Shown here: positions 61,204-64,000 of the stretch, one piece after another
How the letters are laid out: each line of letters starts with the position of its first letter
How positions within the stretch are numbered: position 1 is the stretch's first letter
Origin: Streptomyces aureoverticillatus
GTDB lineage: Bacteria; Actinomycetota; Actinomycetes; Streptomycetales; Streptomycetaceae
Direction: 5' to 3'
NCBI RefSeq assembly: GCF_014649395.1
Contig: NZ_BMSY01000004.1
Span: 682,001 to 746,000 of the forward strand
Length of the DNA stretch: 64,000 nt
The notes under the pieces: model-generated
What the model was told of the DNA's origin: nothing
Databases searched by the model: none
What the model saw: only the letters and a program-made list of their open reading frames with translations
Position numbers and translations under genes: made by a program

Positions 61204-63180
61204 ATGCCTTCTGTCACCGCCGCCCAGCGGCCCGCGCCGTCGGCCGCCACCCGTGCCGCGGCGGCCCCCCGCCGCCGTACCCGTGTCCTCGCCCTGGCCG
61301 AGGCCCGGTGGGCGGCAGCGGCCACAGCGGCCTTTCTGTCGGCGCTTCCGCTCCAACTGACCGGCACTCCGGCCTGGCTGTGGGGGCCGCTGTACGCGGT
61401 CGCCTACGTCACCGGCGGCTGGGAGCCCGCCTGGGCGGGGCTCCGGGCACTGCGTGAGAAGACCCTCGACGTGGACCTGCTGATGATCGTCGCCGCACTC
61501 GGCGCGGCCTCGATCGGCCAGGTCATGGACGGCGCGCTGCTGATCGTCATCTTCGCCACCTCCGGCGCCCTGGAGGCCCTGGCCACGGCCCGTACCGCCG
61601 ACTCGGTGCGCGGACTGCTCGACCTCGCACCGGAGACGGCCACCCTGCTCGGCCCTGACGGCTCCGAAAAGGCCGTGCCCACGGGCGAGTTGAGAGTCGG
61701 CGAGGTCATCCTCGTACGGCCCGGCGAGCGGATCGGCGCGGACGGGTGCGTACTCGACGGGGCGAGCGACGTCGACCAGGCCACCATCACCGGCGAGCCG
61801 CTGCCGGTCGCCAAGGAGGCGGGCGACGAGGTCTTCGCGGGCACCCTCAACGGCACCGGCGCGCTGCGCGTGCGCGTCGGGCGCGACGCGTCCGACTCGG
61901 TGATCGCCCGGATCGTGGCCATGGTCGAGGAGGCGTCCGCGACCAAGGCACCGACCCAGCTGTTCATCGAGAAGATCGAGCAGCGGTACGCCGTGGGCAT
62001 GGTCGCCATGACCCTCGCGGTGTTCGCCCTCCCGCTGGGGTTCGGCGCCGAACTCACCCCGTCCCTGCTGCGCGCGATGACCTTCATGATCGTCGCCTCG
62101 CCCTGCGCGGTCGTCCTCGCCACCATGCCGCCGCTGCTGTCCGCGATCGCCAACGCCGGGCGCCACGGCGTCCTGGTCAAGTCCGCCGTCGTCATGGAAC
62201 GGCTCGCCCAGACCGACGCGGTGGCCCTGGACAAGACCGGCACCCTCACCGAGGGCACGCCCCGTGTCACCGACGTCCGGCCCTTGCCCGGTACCGGCGT
62301 GGACGAGGACGAACTCCTGGTCCTGGCCGCGGCCGCCGAGCACTCCAGCGAACACCCCCTGGCCCGTGCCGTCGTGGCCGCGGCACGCGCGCGCCGCCTC
62401 CCCCTTCCCGACACCGCGGACTTCGCCTCCGCCCCGGGTGTCGGGGTCACCGCCACGGTCCGCGGCTCCCGCATCGCCGTGCGCGCCTTGGCCCGGACCC
62501 CCGCCGCCGACGCGACGTCCCTCGCCCTGGCCGCGGAGTTGGAGGAAGGCGGCCGCACGGCGGTCCTCGTACTCCGCGACGACACCCCCGTCGGCGTCCT
62601 CGGCCTCGCCGACCGGCCGCGCCCCGACGCCGCCGCCACGGTGGCCGCCCTCACCTCCCTCACCGGCACCGCGCCCACGCTGCTCACCGGCGACAACCCG
62701 CGCACGGCCGCACGCCTCGCGGCCGAGGTCGGCATCCAGGACGTACGGGCCGGGCTGCTCCCCCAGGACAAGGTCGCGGCCGTGCGCGAGCAGCAGGCGG
62801 CGGGCAGCAGGGTGCTGGTCGTCGGCGACGGCGTCAACGACGCCCCCGCGCTAGCCGCCGCGCACACCGGTGTCGCCATGGGTCGCGCGGGTTCCGACCT
62901 CGCCCTGGAGACCGCCGACGCGGTGATCGTCCGTGACGAACTCGCCACCGTGCCCAGGGTGATCGGCCTCGCCCGCGCCGCGCGCCGCCTGGTGGTGCAG
63001 AACCTGGTGATCGCCTCGGTGTTCATCACCGGCCTCGTCGTCTGGGACCTCGCGGGCCATCTGCCGCTGCCACTCGGCGTACTCGGCCACGAGGGCTCCA
63101 CCGTGCTCGTGGGACTCAACGGCCTGCGACTGCTGCGCGAGTCGGCGTGGGAGCGAGCCGCCGCCGGGAGCGCCGCGTGA
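61204..63180 (+). CDS. P1B-type metal-exporting ATPase (P1B-4-like)
   Basis: About 658 residues. P-type motifs: TGEP actuator loop, DKTGTLTEG phosphorylation motif, GDGVNDAPAL hinge. The metal-selectivity motif is SPC (IVASPCAVVL) with HEGST near the C-terminus, the P1B-4 signature of cobalt/iron-type exporters; no N-terminal CXXC metal domain and only six or so membrane segments. Divergent from the CzrA-type sensor. ATG at 61,204 has GAAGGG upstream; a GTG at 61,186 is possible. Confidence 0.93.
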   Translation: MPSVTAAQRPAPSAATRAAAAPRRRTRVLALAEARWAAAATAAFLSALPLQLTGTPAWLWGPLYAVAYVTGGWEPAWAGLRALREKTLDVDLLMIVAALGAASIGQVMDGALLIVIFATSGALEALATARTADSVRGLLDLAPETATLLGPDGSEKAVPTGELRVGEVILVRPGERIGADGCVLDGASDVDQATITGEPLPVAKEAGDEVFAGTLNGTGALRVRVGRDASDSVIARIVAMVEEASATKAPTQLFIEKIEQRYAVGMVAMTLAVFALPLGFGAELTPSLLRAMTFMIVASPCAVVLATMPPLLSAIANAGRHGVLVKSAVVMERLAQTDAVALDKTGTLTEGTPRVTDVRPLPGTGVDEDELLVLAAAAEHSSEHPLARAVVAAARARRLPLPDTADFASAPGVGVTATVRGSRIAVRALARTPAADATSLALAAELEEGGRTAVLVLRDDTPVGVLGLADRPRPDAAATVAALTSLTGTAPTLLTGDNPRTAARLAAEVGIQDVRAGLLPQDKVAAVREQQAAGSRVLVVGDGVNDAPALAAAHTGVAMGRAGSDLALETADAVIVRDELATVPRVIGLARAARRLVVQNLVIASVFITGLVVWDLAGHLPLPLGVLGHEGSTVLVGLNGLRLLRESAWERAAAGSAA

Positions 63181-63339
63181 GCACCCCGCCGCCGGGGGCG
63201 TTGCGGGAACAGCCCTCCCGGCCGGGGGCATCCGCCGATCCGCCGCGGTCCACCAAAGGTGCCGCACCCGCACCACCCGCCGGACGTGACCGGCGACCTC
63301 CGCGCCGATGCCGGTGCCCATCCCCTCTAACCTGGACAC

Positions 63340-63699
63340 ATGCCCCCCAGCGAGAAGCTCCCCACCGCACGGCAGCCGCATCTGCGCCCCCCGGACGCCG
63401 CCCGGCTCGCCGAGGCGTCGGGGCTCTTCGCCCTGCTCTCCGACCCCACGCGGCTGCATCTGCTGTGGCTGCTCGCCCGGCACGAGGAGGACGTGACCTC
63501 GCTGGCCGAGCAGTGCGCGGCCTCCCGGACCGCGGTCAGCCAGCACCTGGCCAAACTCCGGCTCGCCGGCCTCGTCGGCACCCGGCGCGAGGGCAAGCAC
63601 ATCGTCTACGCGCTCAGTGACGGACATCTGCGCCGCTTCGTCCTGGAGGCCCTGAGCCACGCCGACCACCGGGTCAGCGGGCGGGCTCCGCACGACTGA
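63340..63699 (+). CDS. Second ArsR/SmtB-family metal sensor, CzrA-type alpha-5 site
   Basis: 119 residues. Winged helix (LSDPTRLHLLWLLARHEEDVTSLAEQCAASRTAVSQHLAKLRLAGLV). The stretch after YALSD, DGHLRRFVLEALSHADH, again has D, H, H, H at 84/86/97/100 spacing. N-terminal 20 residues are Pro-rich. Same direction as the ATPase and as the MFS gene that starts 134 bp downstream. Confidence 0.9.
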   Translation: MPPSEKLPTARQPHLRPPDAARLAEASGLFALLSDPTRLHLLWLLARHEEDVTSLAEQCAASRTAVSQHLAKLRLAGLVGTRREGKHIVYALSDGHLRRFVLEALSHADHRVSGRAPHD

Positions 63700-63754
63700 C
63701 CTTACGGGCCGCCCCGCCCCGGACCGTCTTGAAGCCCGGCCGCCGCGAAAGATA

Positions 63755-63776
63755 CATGTGCACGGATGCGCACATG
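63755..63776. promoter_or_regulatory. Operator-like inverted repeat before the MFS gene
   Basis: CATGTGCAC-GGAT-GCGCACATG, 9-bp arms with one mismatch, 58 bp before the MFS start. Candidate site for the upstream ArsR sensor. Confidence 0.65.
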
Positions 63777-63833
63777 AGCTTATGATGACGGGACAGCGCC
63801 CGCACCGTGAGCCGCCCCGGGGGTCGTCGCCGC

Positions 63834-64000
63834 ATGCTGTCCGTCCTGCGCAACCGCACCTACCGCCGGCTCTTCACGGCCCAGGTCGTCGCCCTGGTCG
63901 GCACCGGCCTCGCGACGGTCGCGCTCGGGCTGCTCGCCTACGACATCGCGGGCAAGGACGCGGGCTCGGTGCTCGGCACCGCGCTCGCCGTCAAGATGGT
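63834..64000 (+). CDS. MFS transporter, N-terminal part (cut by window edge)
   Basis: At least 55 residues, beginning MLSVLRNRTYRRLFTAQVVALVGTGLATVALG, the first membrane segment of an MFS transporter. Position after a CzrA-type sensor and an operator suggests metal export, as in NreB/CnrT-like nickel or cobalt transporters (inference). ATG at 63,834 fits the family; a GTG at 63,807 in frame is an alternative. Confidence 0.8.
   Translation, partial: MLSVLRNRTYRRLFTAQVVALVGTGLATVALGLLAYDIAGKDAGSVLGTALAVKM

Overview
The window is Streptomyces-like chromosomal DNA: very high GC, GTG and TTG starts, many ATGA/GTGA start-stop overlaps, a SARP regulator, MbtH, DtxR, ScfR-type regulators and a cobalamin-controlled metE. 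No rRNA, tRNA, transposase or CRISPR array was seen. Coordinates, domains and starts were read by eye; no search was run.

Region 1 (1 to about 39,900) is most of a hybrid polyketide/nonribosomal-peptide gene cluster, cut off at the left edge. A leftward operon begins at 26,972 with a one-module PKS (KS-AT-KR-DH-carrier, malonyl type). It continues with MbtH, a luciferase-like monooxygenase, four NRPS subunits (A-T-C-A-T; C-A-T; C-A-T-C-A-T; C-A-T-C... running off the edge) and a type II thioesterase. Six adenylation domains are visible. To the right are an MFS exporter with an alpha/beta hydrolase, an ABC exporter fused in one operon to a two-component system, and the precursor genes: SbnA-like and SbnB-like enzymes for L-2,3-diaminopropionate, and a cluster copy of aspartate 1-decarboxylase (PanD) for beta-alanine. 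An S33 aminopeptidase and a SARP regulator close the block. One adenylation domain lacks the amino-binding Asp and carries a beta-alanine-like pocket (V-D-W...S-L), which fits the PanD gene. I therefore predict a polyketide-capped or polyketide-containing peptide with beta-alanine (or a related beta-amino acid) and diaminopropionate. I cannot name the product.

Region 2 (about 39,870 to 49,100) looks like conserved primary metabolism and stress genes: an ScfR/RamB-type regulator divergent from isocitrate lyase, a 3-hydroxybutyryl-CoA dehydrogenase, a cobalamin riboswitch with metE, then hsp20, a DUF2267 gene and a divergent HSP18-regulator-like gene around paired palindromes.

Region 3 (about 49,100 to 64,000) is a mixed set: cytidine-deaminase-like protein, GntR regulator, PEBP protein with a DtxR regulator, HAD phosphatase, XRE-cupin regulator, secreted FG-GAP protein, small secreted protein, secreted trypsin-like protease, TetR with amidase, TetR with SnoaL/DUF1772. 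It ends with a metal-homeostasis block: a CzrA-type ArsR sensor divergent from a P1B-4 type ATPase, a second CzrA-type ArsR sensor, and the start of an MFS transporter.

A recurring oddity of the biosynthetic operon is short tandem-repeat expansion, both inside NRPS linkers and as extra copies of gene 3' ends between genes.
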